From Planctomycetota bacterium (GTDB lineage: Bacteria > Planctomycetota > UBA1135), in the NCBI GenBank assembly GCA_022447335.1, contig JAKVCF010000104.1, positions 1 to 8,438 on the forward strand: DNA of 8,438 nucleotides, in the 5' to 3' direction. The notes beneath the pieces were generated by a model. The model ran no database searches. It saw only the letters and a program-made list of their open reading frames with translations, and was not told where the DNA came from. Each line of letters starts with the position of its first letter. The first letter of the stretch is position 1. Positions 1 to 6,728 of the stretch are shown piece after piece. Position numbers and translations under genes: made by a program.

Positions 1-1277
1 AGGCCAGTGGCAGTGCCTGCACCCGTGATTTGTAGGCGCTTATTCTGAATTCTTCCAATCATGTCGAAGTTAATCATCAGCGCGGTGTTCTCAATTGCGT
101 GGGGCGAGTTGTTCACGTAGTAACGTGAACCATTCAGCCCAGATTCTTCGCCGCTAAACAGTACGAACAGAATTGAACGCGCTTCAGCGCCTTCGGGTAA
201 CGCGTCGTAGCTGTCCTTCAGTTGGTCGGCCAGCATCAGTACGGCGGCAGATCCTGACGCGTTATCGTCCGCGCCCGGGTGCAGTTCGCCCGGACCACTG
301 CGTGAACCGAAGTCACCCATACCAAGGTGGTCGAGGTGTGCGCCAATGACGATGACCTCGTCCGCGAGTGCGCCCTTGCCTCGCAAGATGCCACCGACGT
401 TTTCGGCGATCAGCGGAGTGCGCTCCATGTCAACAGCAACCGACATTTCGACGTCAGTTGTGACCGGGTCGCCACCGCCATCGAAGTGTTGACGCAGCGC
501 GAGCATGTCCAGGCCGTCCAAGAGGCGCGCAGCGCCTTCGTGGCTCATGTGCAAGACTGGTACTTGCGCGGCCCGATTGCCACCCTGCCCCGAACTCATG
601 AGCTGGTTGGTGCGCGGGTCGTCGGCACCTGGGGGGTTGACGATCACGATCGCGGCTGGATTCCGCTTGGCCACCGCTGCGATTTTTCCGCCAAAGCCAG
701 CGGCGCCGGACCAGCGGCCGTTACCCCATTGGCTTTGACCGGTATCGGTCATCGGCTCGAAGCGGAAGAGGAAGGCGATTTTGCCAGAAAAGTCGGAGCC
801 AGCCGGGAAGTTGGTATAGCCGTCCGGGCCCTGTTCGATGCCATAGCCCACCCAGACGGCTTGGCCAGAAGCCTTGCCGCCCGAACCGAGGCCTAGCACC
901 TGATAGTCACTGCCAAGTGTTGCTTCGACACCACCTGCGCTTACTGCGGAGCTACGGATGTCGAGCGAGCTGCCAAGCGGGAAAGCCTGTCGCCAACTAG
1001 CTGATCCCGAGGCGTCGGAAAATCCGGGTGAAACTTCGGCGTCTTGAAGCCAGAACTCGCAATAGGCTTTGGCCATTTCCATGCCGGCGGTGCCAGGGAG
1101 GCGACCGTCGAGGAAAGGGCTGGCTAGATAGACGATGTGCTCGTGGTAGCGCTGCACATCGGTACCGAGTTCGCCAAGCGCACGCGCCAGCGGCGCCTCG
1201 TTGGCTTGCTGTGCGCTGGCGAATGGGGCAGCGAGCAGCGCAAGGGGAATAGAAAGTCGTTTCGCGAGAGGCGACAT
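1..1277 (-). CDS. Secreted M28-family zinc aminopeptidase with PA domain, 3' end cut off
   Basis: This is a di-zinc exopeptidase that would release amino acids from peptides outside the cytoplasm. Reading begins at the ATG at 1277-1275 and stays open to the window edge, giving about 425 residues. The first 22 residues form a signal peptide: K6 and R7, a hydrophobic core, then an ASA|QQ cleavage site. Residues about 135-250 look like a protease-associated (PA) insert. The M28 catalytic core follows. GAHLDHLG supplies zinc ligand H314 and D316, HPGADDNASG the bridging D337, GEESG the general base E377 and ligand E378, and NFDMIGR the ligand D405. The last zinc-binding histidine and the C-terminus lie beyond position 1, so completeness cannot be judged. 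The gene is divergent from the 1344-5421 operon. No good Shine-Dalgarno sequence precedes the ATG. Family assignment is firm; substrate is unknown. Confidence 0.93.
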   Translation of the reverse strand, partial: MSPLAKRLSIPLALLAAPFASAQQANEAPLARALGELGTDVQRYHEHIVYLASPFLDGRLPGTAGMEMAKAYCEFWLQDAEVSPGFSDASGSASWRQAFPLGSSLDIRSSAVSAGGVEATLGSDYQVLGLGSGGKASGQAVWVGYGIEQGPDGYTNFPAGSDFSGKIAFLFRFEPMTDTGQSQWGNGRWSGAAGFGGKIAAVAKRNPAAIVIVNPPGADDPRTNQLMSSGQGGNRAAQVPVLHMSHEGAARLLDGLDMLALRQHFDGGGDPVTTDVEMSVAVDMERTPLIAENVGGILRGKGALADEVIVIGAHLDHLGMGDFGSRSGPGELHPGADDNASGSAAVLMLADQLKDSYDALPEGAEARSILFVLFSGEESGLNGSRYYVNNSPHAIENTALMINFDMIGRIQNKRLQITGAGTATG

Positions 1278-1343
1278 GGCGGGAGTAAGTTGCGCCCTGC
1301 AGTCAGAGTAGAGCGGTCGACGAGTATACTTCGGTTCCGGCCG
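1278..1343. promoter_or_regulatory. Divergent intergenic region with a shared palindromic -10-like box
   Basis: This 66-base gap separates two divergent genes, so both promoters should lie in or near it. The octamer AGTATACT at 1323-1330 is a perfect palindrome and gives TATACT, close to the consensus TATAAT, on both strands (1325-1330 plus, 1328-1323 minus). I see no convincing -35 box at the right distance on either strand. Plus-strand transcription from this box would give a leader of only a few bases before the ATG at 1344. Minus-strand transcription would give about 40 bases before the peptidase ATG. The assignment rests on one motif and on gene layout. Confidence 0.35.
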
Positions 1344-2636
1344 ATGGCCGTTTGTTGGATGTCGCTATCCCTTTTGCTGACTCTGACCCTGAGGGCCTTC
1401 ATTAGCCCTGGTGGCTCGGACACCCCGGTCTCAGTCGGCGGTTTGCACCCCTCGGATGGCCCGGATGCCGATGTCCGCATCCAGGTGGAGCCGGAGCGAG
1501 TGCGATTCTTCATCATGCTCAACCTGGCCTTCGTTGACGAGATCGTTGATGTGGCTCGTGAGGCAGACGATGATCTTCACCCGGTGGAGGCGCCGTGGGT
1601 TCGAGAAGCCTTGTTGGATTACTTCAAGGAGGAGAATCAGGTTGAGATCAACGATCAGCTTGTCGAGCCGGTGGACGCCGGATTCGAAATGCTCGAGCCC
1701 GATCTCACCCTTCTTCCCTTGTTCCCGCGCATGGGGAAAAAGGCTTTGGTCAAGCTGCAGCTTATTTTGGACTACCCTGCAGTGGCGGATCCTCGGCGGG
1801 TGCGCATGGTCTGGGGTGCCTATCCACCAGATCTAGCGGTGGGTTCGGAAGGCTTCATGCCGACCGTGACGATTCGTGCGCAGCTCTTTTCCGGCGGCAT
1901 CGTCAGTCCGGTTGAGTTCATCGAGGCGGAGCCGGAGTTCACTTTGCACGCGACCGGCGAGACCGCGACAGATCGTATGCTTGCTGTGCCGGAGGCAGTG
2001 TCACCTGAGCGTCTGCAGTGGCCGATAATTAGTTCGACTCTGGTGCTAGCTGGGACGATTGTGCTTATCCGGCGTCGTTTCGATGGACGTGCTTTGGTCA
2101 CGATGCTCGTGACATTTAGCATTGCTTTCTTGCTGCGTCGCTATGCGCATGTTGAGCTTCCGTTCGAAATGGCAGGCGCGTCGCTGCCCGATGCGAGCGA
2201 GGCGGAGGAAATTTTCTTACCGCTGCACGCCAATATGTATCGCGCTTTCGATTACACCGCTGAGAGTGATATTTATGATGCCCTCGAGCGTTCGGTTGAC
2301 GGTGACTTGCTCGACGAGTTGTATGAACAGGTCTACCGCGGCCTGATTCAGCAGGAGCAGGGTGGAGCCGTTAGCCGCGTTCAAGAAGTGCGGCCACTCG
2401 AGGTTGAAGTCAAAGCAGTTGGCCGTATTCCGGATGACGGTCGCTTAGGTTTCACAGTCGAGACTCGCTGGCAGATCGATGGCCGGGTGACACATTGGGG
2501 GCATAGTCACGATCGCACCAACGAGTATCACGCGCGGTATGCCGTGGTGCAGACGTCCGAAGGATGGCGCATTGGTGGGAGTCAGATTCTTGCATCGCAA
2601 ACGGTGTCGGCGACTCCGGAGGGATCAGGAGGATGA
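1344..2636 (+). CDS. Membrane protein of unrecognised family, first gene of a MacB-type ABC/metal-binding operon
   Basis: I do not recognise this 430-residue protein. A hydrophobic N-terminal segment (about 7-20) is a signal peptide or anchor. Residues about 40-205 form a probably beta-rich extracytoplasmic domain. Two helices (about 227-242 and 249-264) flank the loop RRRFDGR, which the positive-inside rule puts in the cytoplasm. The C-terminal domain (about 290-420) is then extracytoplasmic again and carries H384, H387, H389 and H396, a possible metal site. Its stop codon overlaps the ABC ATPase start as ATGA, so it very likely works with that transporter. The start is uncertain. The ATG at 1344 has no Shine-Dalgarno and gives no positive charge before the hydrophobic segment. 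A TTG at 1290, preceded by GGGAG, would add 18 residues rich in arginine. Another ATG lies at 1359. The reading frame itself is secure. Confidence 0.8.
   Translation: MAVCWMSLSLLLTLTLRAFISPGGSDTPVSVGGLHPSDGPDADVRIQVEPERVRFFIMLNLAFVDEIVDVAREADDDLHPVEAPWVREALLDYFKEENQVEINDQLVEPVDAGFEMLEPDLTLLPLFPRMGKKALVKLQLILDYPAVADPRRVRMVWGAYPPDLAVGSEGFMPTVTIRAQLFSGGIVSPVEFIEAEPEFTLHATGETATDRMLAVPEAVSPERLQWPIISSTLVLAGTIVLIRRRFDGRALVTMLVTFSIAFLLRRYAHVELPFEMAGASLPDASEAEEIFLPLHANMYRAFDYTAESDIYDALERSVDGDLLDELYEQVYRGLIQQEQGGAVSRVQEVRPLEVEVKAVGRIPDDGRLGFTVETRWQIDGRVTHWGHSHDRTNEYHARYAVVQTSEGWRIGGSQILASQTVSATPEGSGG
2618..2632 (+). promoter_or_regulatory. Double Shine-Dalgarno that fixes the start of the ABC ATPase
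   Basis: GGAGGG at 2618-2623 lies nine bases before the ATG at 2633, a good spacing. A second, stronger AGGAGG at 2627-2632 touches the ATG directly and is too close for normal use. The ATG overlaps the upstream stop (ATGA), so reinitiation by terminating ribosomes is also likely. Together these favour the 2633 start over an in-frame ATG at 2564 that lies well inside the upstream gene. Confidence 0.65.
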
Positions 2637-3307
2637 GCCAGGCGGCGCTGCACGTCCGTGACCTGTGCTTTTCGCACGGTAATTCATTTTCCCTCTCTGT
2701 GCCGAGTCTGACCGTTGAGCCAGCGGAGCGCGTCGCGCTCATAGGACCGAGCGGTTGTGGTAAGACGACCTTGCTACATCTGATTGCAGGGATTTTGACC
2801 CCGCAGTTTGGCGAGATAGAAGTCCTTGGGCAACGTGTTGACGGTCTTGCGGACAGTGCTCGGCGGTCTTTTCGTGCGCGCCGTATCGGTCTTGTCTTTC
2901 AGGAGTTTGAGCTGCTCGATTATCTGACGGCTGACGAGAACCTCGCCCTTCCATTTCGCTTGATCTCGCAGGCGCCGAACCAGGAGGAAATGAGCGGTCG
3001 TGTGCAGAATATTGCTTCGCGTTTGGGTTTGCAGGGCTTGTTAGGCCGCCGGCCCGCACAGCTTTCACAGGGTGAGAAGCAGCGTGTGGCACTCGGTCGG
3101 GCATTGGTCACGGGGCCAGGTTTGGTTCTTGGCGATGAACCAACGGGCAATCTGGATCCGGATAATGCTCGTCGTGCGATAAATCTTCTGCATGAGCAGG
3201 CAGCAGCTGAGCGCGCCGCGGTGCTGGTAGTGACACATGATTACAGTTTGCTCGACCGGTTCGATCGCATCATTGAGTTCGACGGTTTGCGGGAGGTTTC
3301 AGAGTGA
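2633..3307 (+). CDS. ABC transporter ATPase, LolD/MacB type
   Basis: This 224-residue cytoplasmic ATPase should power the permease encoded next to it. All ABC motifs are present. Walker A is GPSGCGKTT (38-46), the Q-loop glutamine is Q90 in VFQEFE, and the signature is LSQGE (144-148). Walker B is LVLGDE (164-169), with catalytic E169, followed by the D-loop sequence NLD (173-175). The switch histidine is H202 in VVTHD. Length and motif wording match the LolD/MacB/FtsE group that serves FtsX-like permeases, not the ZnuC group that serves metal importers. The signature has Gln in place of the common second Gly, a minor variation. The gene overlaps its neighbours by four bases on each side, so the three proteins are probably made in fixed proportion. 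Family is certain; what is moved is inferred only from context. Confidence 0.95.
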   Translation: MSQAALHVRDLCFSHGNSFSLSVPSLTVEPAERVALIGPSGCGKTTLLHLIAGILTPQFGEIEVLGQRVDGLADSARRSFRARRIGLVFQEFELLDYLTADENLALPFRLISQAPNQEEMSGRVQNIASRLGLQGLLGRRPAQLSQGEKQRVALGRALVTGPGLVLGDEPTGNLDPDNARRAINLLHEQAAAERAAVLVVTHDYSLLDRFDRIIEFDGLREVSE

Positions 3308-4473
3308 GGAGTGCCTGGGGGCTAGCCTGGCTACGCATCCGTCGGCATCCAGTTTCGACTGCCATCCTAGTGCTGTGTCTGGGGTTAACCATCGCCCTTC
3401 CATGGACCGGTCGCGTGTTGGTTGCGGATTACCGTACGGAGTTATTGATACGTGCGGCTGATACACCCCTGGTTCTGGGTGAGCGCGGAGATCGTTTCGA
3501 TGTAGTGCTTTCGGCTCTTTATTTCCGCAACGGGCGTACGAGCTTTATTCCCTTTCCTGCGACGGATCGTTTCGGGGCCGAAGCCCCGGGTGTGGTCGTT
3601 CCGATATCCGCGCGCGCTGCCGCGCAAGGTGCGCCGCTAGTCGGCACGACTCTGGAGTACTTCGAACAACGTGGCCTGCGAATATCGACCGGCGATTTCC
3701 CTGTTTACGCGGGCGAGGTCGTACTCGGTGCCACCCTAGCGCACACACTTGAGCTCGGTGTGGGCGATTCGCTCTTCAGTGATGTCACTGAACTCTATGA
3801 CTTGGCGGTGCCCCCGGCGCTCAAAATGCGAGTTTGTGGGGTGCTTGCGCCGTCTGACGGTGCGGATGATGGTGCGGCTTTCGTTGACCTCACGACTTGC
3901 TGGGTATTGGAGGGCTTTGCGCATGGCCACGACGATCCGGCGGAGATCGATCCCGAGTATGTTCTGGGTGGCGATGAGACGGGTTTAGTGATCAGTGATG
4001 CCCTTCTGGCTTACCAGGAGATCACTTTCGAGAACCTGGCCGACTTCCATGACCACGGGGACCCGGAGCGCTTGCCACTTACTGCTCTGTTGTATTGGCC
4101 GGCTAGCGAGAAAGATGGAACGTTAGTGCGCACGCGTGTAAATCAGCGGGGAAACTACCAGATGCTGCGTCCGGTTGAGGTGGTAGACGAATTGCTTGCC
4201 TATGTTTTGCGCGTCAAGCAACTGATGGATGGCCTGTCTTGGGTACTGGGCACCGTCACGCTTGCTTTGGGTGCGCTGGTCTACGCATTGTCTTCGCGCT
4301 TGCGAGATGCAGAATTCCGAACTTTGCGACGCATGGGCTGCCCACCGTCTTTTGTCATGCGCTTAGTAGTTGGCGAGGTTCTTGCAGTATTCCTGTGTGC
4401 GGTGATCTTTGCCGCGGTGACGACATACACGGTCCGTGCTGCGCTCGGCGATCTCACGGGGTGGCTACGCTAG
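3304..4473 (+). CDS. FtsX/MacB-like ABC permease with three visible membrane helices
   Basis: This 389-residue protein is the membrane partner of the preceding ATPase. It starts with GTG at 3304, overlapping the ATPase stop (GTGA), with GGGAGG at 3291-3296 placed seven bases upstream. Helix 1 is at about 17-36. A large extracytoplasmic domain follows (about 40-305), then helix 2 (309-329) and helix 3 (352-375). Between helices 2 and 3 lies LRDAEFRTLRRMG, the cytoplasmic ATPase-contact loop typical of FtsX-domain permeases. The protein ends 14 residues after helix 3. The fourth helix usual in MacB, LolC/E and FtsX is absent, and the next gene starts nine bases after the stop, so no lost segment is visible. 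Histidine clusters HGHDD (207-211) and HDHGD (249-253) in the periplasmic domain could bind metal. MacB-type permeases usually transmit mechanical force and do not form a substrate pore; that role here is inference. Confidence 0.9.
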   Translation: MRSAWGLAWLRIRRHPVSTAILVLCLGLTIALPWTGRVLVADYRTELLIRAADTPLVLGERGDRFDVVLSALYFRNGRTSFIPFPATDRFGAEAPGVVVPISARAAAQGAPLVGTTLEYFEQRGLRISTGDFPVYAGEVVLGATLAHTLELGVGDSLFSDVTELYDLAVPPALKMRVCGVLAPSDGADDGAAFVDLTTCWVLEGFAHGHDDPAEIDPEYVLGGDETGLVISDALLAYQEITFENLADFHDHGDPERLPLTALLYWPASEKDGTLVRTRVNQRGNYQMLRPVEVVDELLAYVLRVKQLMDGLSWVLGTVTLALGALVYALSSRLRDAEFRTLRRMGCPPSFVMRLVVGEVLAVFLCAVIFAAVTTYTVRAALGDLTGWLR

Positions 4474-4482
4474 GCTGAGAGC

Positions 4483-5421
4483 ATGGTTGCGTACCGGATC
4501 TTGTTGTCCGTCCTTTTCCTGCTCGGGGTCGGGTCCTGTTCGGGCTCGACAGGTGAAGAGATTGAGTCCTTAGAACTTCGAGTCGCGCTGGCCAGTGGAT
4601 CTCCAGCGATCACCGCCTGGGCAAGTGTGCTGCTTGCGGAAACGGGGGTCGCAATCGATCCAATCTATGCTCCAGAAGGTCCTGCGGGCACCACTACTCC
4701 GCCGCGCGAGCGACTGCGAGCTGCTCGTGATGCTCAGCTTGTGATTTTACAAGGCGCGGGCTTTGCCAAGTGGGCGCAACAAGCGGCTTTGCCGACTAGT
4801 CGTACCAGGCGTCTCATCGAAAAGGACGCACCTGGCGTGTTGCTGGTCAAAGAGCGCACTCATGCGCACGGTGCACAGGGAAAGCATGCGCACCGTGGAT
4901 TGGACGGGCATACCTGGCTCTCACCAACTCTTGCAGAGCAGCAGATCCGTGCACTGGCTGACGCTCTTGCTACGAGCTTTCCGAAGCATCAGAGTGCGAT
5001 CCGGGATCACGCTCGAGGATTGGCTTCAGCGCAATTGGCGGCGCGCGCTCAGCTCACTTCTGCTGTGGGCGAGGTGGATGTGCCTCAAGGGCTTGGCATG
5101 CATGGCCACGGCTTTGGCTACCTTGCTGAGGCTTGGGGTGGTAGCTATGCCGAAGTCAACTTTGCGTTGGATCAGCGACTGAGTAGTGCGGACTGGAACC
5201 GCTTGCGCTCGCAGCTGGGTCCCGGCGGCGCGATTCTGATGGTGTCGGGTGCTCCGTCCGCTGAGCTGGAGCAACAGTTGCGCGACGAGCTGCAGGTGAT
5301 CTGTGTTGTGCTGGAAAGTGGTGCCGAGGCGGCGCCGGCTTCCGAGTGGCTTGATGCTCGTGAGCGGGGCATTAACGCAATTGAGGCTGCCATTGTCGCA
5401 TTGTTCGAGTTGCGTGAATAG
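4483..5421 (+). CDS. ZnuA-like metal-binding lipoprotein (cluster A-I solute-binding protein)
   Basis: This 312-residue protein should bind zinc or a similar metal at the outer face of the inner membrane or in the periplasm. The N-terminus has R5, a hydrophobic stretch and the lipobox VGSC, so C19 is the likely lipidated residue. Family features include AQLVILQGAGFAKW (84-97), a His-rich loop with H127, H129, H135 and H137, then GHTWLSP with ligand-type H143. These are followed by MHGHGFGYLAEAWG with H207 and H209, and E278 near the usual place of the last acidic ligand. The early histidine that ZnuA-type proteins carry before this region, usually in a D-P-H context, is not found; the corresponding stretch (about 59-74) is Pro/Thr-rich. 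The ATG follows the permease stop by nine bases with only a weak GAGAG before it, so it is probably cotranscribed. No ZnuB- or ZnuC-like gene is nearby. Metal identity is inferred. Confidence 0.88.
   Translation: MVAYRILLSVLFLLGVGSCSGSTGEEIESLELRVALASGSPAITAWASVLLAETGVAIDPIYAPEGPAGTTTPPRERLRAARDAQLVILQGAGFAKWAQQAALPTSRTRRLIEKDAPGVLLVKERTHAHGAQGKHAHRGLDGHTWLSPTLAEQQIRALADALATSFPKHQSAIRDHARGLASAQLAARAQLTSAVGEVDVPQGLGMHGHGFGYLAEAWGGSYAEVNFALDQRLSSADWNRLRSQLGPGGAILMVSGAPSAELEQQLRDELQVICVVLESGAEAAPASEWLDARERGINAIEAAIVALFELRE
4861..4893 (+). repeat. Short in-frame direct repeat encoding the duplicated His-Ala-His of the metal loop
   Basis: CATGCGCAC occurs at 4861-4869 and again at 4885-4893, exactly eight codons apart and in frame. 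Each copy encodes His-Ala-His (127-129 and 135-137 of the lipoprotein). Exact identity at DNA level suggests a recent local duplication that enlarged the histidine-rich loop, though two short motifs could also have converged. Confidence 0.5.
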
Positions 5422-5448
5422 AGCGCTTTCGAGCTTGAAGCAAATGCG
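5422..5448. other. Convergent junction of two operons without a clear terminator
   Basis: Only 27 bases separate the stop of the metal-binding lipoprotein from the stop of the hydrolase on the other strand. I see only a weak imperfect hairpin and no T-run on either strand. Transcripts from the two operons may therefore overlap at their 3' ends or end by a factor-dependent mechanism. Confidence 0.5.
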
Positions 5449-6282
5449 TCAGGTTTGTGCAGAGGCGTCGACTTGTGCTTGGATCCAACTGATCGCTGAG
5501 TGCAGTACTTGGTCACAGAAGGTTTCGTTGAAGACCTCATGCTTGCCGTCTGGCCAAATTTTTAACTCGTGCACGCCCCCCCAACACTCGAGGAAGCTCT
5601 GTAGGGCATCGATCGACACGATTTTATCTTCCGATCCCGCGTGTACTTGCAGGGGAAGTTGGTATTCGTTTGCGTATGTGCGCACGCGCTCGATTGCGGC
5701 GCGCATCTCGGTGTACCAGCGCGGAGTTACTCGATTGGAATTGAGCGGGTCTTCCTGGTAGCGGCGCTGAACGTCGATATTCCTACAGACCTCGGCCGGG
5801 TCGATTTCGTTTGCCAGTTGCAAGCTAGGAGCTATTCGTGACAGCAGGCCAGCCAGGCCAGTTTTCCAGCGAGGCGCTTCGACTGCTACCCCGAGTAAGG
5901 GTCCAGAAAGCACGGCGGCCTTCGTTCTGGTGTCTTCGCGCAGAAAGTCCAGTGTCACAAGTGCGCCCATCGAGTGTGCGGTTACGAAGAGTGGGTCTGG
6001 CAGGCGTTCGGCGGCAGCGTGTATGTCGTCGACGTAATTCTGCCACCGCAGAATATGCCCACGCTTGCCGGAGGAGAGGCCGTGCCCGCGCAAATCAACT
6101 CCACCCACTTCGAAGCCAGAATGCGTTAGTGCTTCGGCAACGTGTCGATATCGCTGTAGATGTTCACCGACCCCATGGACTAGTAGTACGCTGCCGCGCA
6201 GTGGATTTGGAGTCGACCAGTGATGCCATGCCAGTTCGGTTCCATCGCGCGAGCTCAGGTGGTCTGTAGCCTGTGTGATCAT
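5449..6282 (-). CDS. Alpha/beta hydrolase, monoacylglycerol lipase / lysophospholipase-like (Hydrolase_4)
   Basis: This 277-residue serine hydrolase probably cleaves an ester of a lipid-like substrate. The oxyanion motif LVHGVGEH is at 34-41 and the nucleophile elbow is AHSMG with S104. The acid is D219 in SEDKIV and the catalytic histidine is H248 in GKHEVFNE, so the triad is complete. GVDLRGHGLSSGKRG (61-75) is typical of the monoglyceride lipase/PldB group. The elbow has Ala in place of the usual first Gly. Length fits the family. No signal peptide is seen, so it should be cytoplasmic. I chose the ATG at 6282 because it overlaps the stop of the upstream DoxX-like gene as ATGA; an in-frame ATG at 6318 would put the start inside that gene. 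It is last in its operon, and the exact substrate cannot be told. Confidence 0.92.
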   Translation of the reverse strand: MITQATDHLSSRDGTELAWHHWSTPNPLRGSVLLVHGVGEHLQRYRHVAEALTHSGFEVGGVDLRGHGLSSGKRGHILRWQNYVDDIHAAAERLPDPLFVTAHSMGALVTLDFLREDTRTKAAVLSGPLLGVAVEAPRWKTGLAGLLSRIAPSLQLANEIDPAEVCRNIDVQRRYQEDPLNSNRVTPRWYTEMRAAIERVRTYANEYQLPLQVHAGSEDKIVSIDALQSFLECWGGVHELKIWPDGKHEVFNETFCDQVLHSAISWIQAQVDASAQT

Positions 6283-6728
6283 GAGGCTTGTATCCGGCGG
6301 TCCACCCATGCGACCCATGCCGTGCCGGCGATTAATGCTCCGTTAAAGAGTAGCTTTTGCCAGATGATTACTGTGCCGGATCCGCATCCGCAGTCAAAGG
6401 CGAGGTTCAAGAAAGCTGTGCCATCGGTATCCATTATCTGGAAGGATCGCACGAGAATCGCAGTAGTGAAGACCGAAATTACTCCGGCAGAAAGCAGCGC
6501 GGCTCCACGGCGTAGCGGGCCGATCACCAAAGCCAAGCCGCAAATGATTTCGATCCACGGCAGTCCAATCGCAGTCAGGTTTAGAATCCATGGTGGCTGT
6601 GTCGGTAGGATTCCGTAGGCGTGGATGCTCTTGAGGAAGTCGCTGGGTTCGTCCAGTTTTTGAACCCCGTAAACCAGCAGCACGATGCCTAGTGTTATCG
6701 CTATCACGCGTGGCAGAAGTCGATTCAT
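6279..6728 (-). CDS. DoxX/MauE-like four-helix membrane protein
   Basis: This 149-residue integral membrane protein has helices at about 7-22, 50-70, 75-94 and 126-142. LPWIEIICGLALVIG (56-70), with a glutamate inside the helix, is characteristic of DoxX-type proteins. FDCGCGSG (111-118) followed by WQKLLFNG resembles MauE-like relatives. Family members are linked to thiosulfate:quinone oxidoreductase (DoxD/DoxA) or to disulfide handling in methylamine dehydrogenase maturation (MauE). The C113-x-C115 pair could take part in thiol redox chemistry. The gene overlaps the rhodanese upstream and the hydrolase downstream by ATGA at both ends, so it is translationally coupled to both. Pairing with an anchored rhodanese supports a sulfur-redox role at the membrane. 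The exact reaction is not known. Confidence 0.85.
   Translation of the reverse strand: MNRLLPRVIAITLGIVLLVYGVQKLDEPSDFLKSIHAYGILPTQPPWILNLTAIGLPWIEIICGLALVIGPLRRGAALLSAGVISVFTTAILVRSFQIMDTDGTAFLNLAFDCGCGSGTVIIWQKLLFNGALIAGTAWVAWVDRRIQAS

Noticed and set aside
327..896. Long plus-strand open frame of 189 codons
   Set aside because: It lies wholly antisense to the M28 peptidase, whose zinc ligands and PA domain are intact; the plus frame shows no family features.
1137..1343. Upstream extension of the first operon gene to the ATG at 1137
   Set aside because: The extension would run antisense into the start of the peptidase gene and its translation is Arg-rich without domain character, so it is an open-frame artefact.
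2564..2632. Upstream ATG for the ABC ATPase
   Set aside because: It lies inside the preceding gene. The 2633 ATG has the ATGA overlap, a well-placed GGAGGG and a length equal to the usual LolD size.
4474..4482. Frameshift or deletion that removed the permease's fourth helix
   Set aside because: Only nine bases lie between the stop and a lipoprotein start with a proper signal peptide, so there is no room for a remnant. The short form appears native.
5422..5448. Bidirectional terminator between the convergent operons
   Set aside because: The best pairing is a four- or five-base stem with a wobble pair and no T-run on either strand.
5838..6269. Plus-strand open frame of 143 codons opposite the hydrolase
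   Set aside because: The hydrolase on the other strand has a complete catalytic triad; this frame has an Arg-rich, non-globular composition typical of a shadow.
6283..6318. Longer start of the alpha/beta hydrolase at 6318
   Set aside because: The extra 12 residues would overlap the DoxX-like gene, while the ATG at 6282 overlaps its stop exactly as ATGA, matching the other junctions of the operon.
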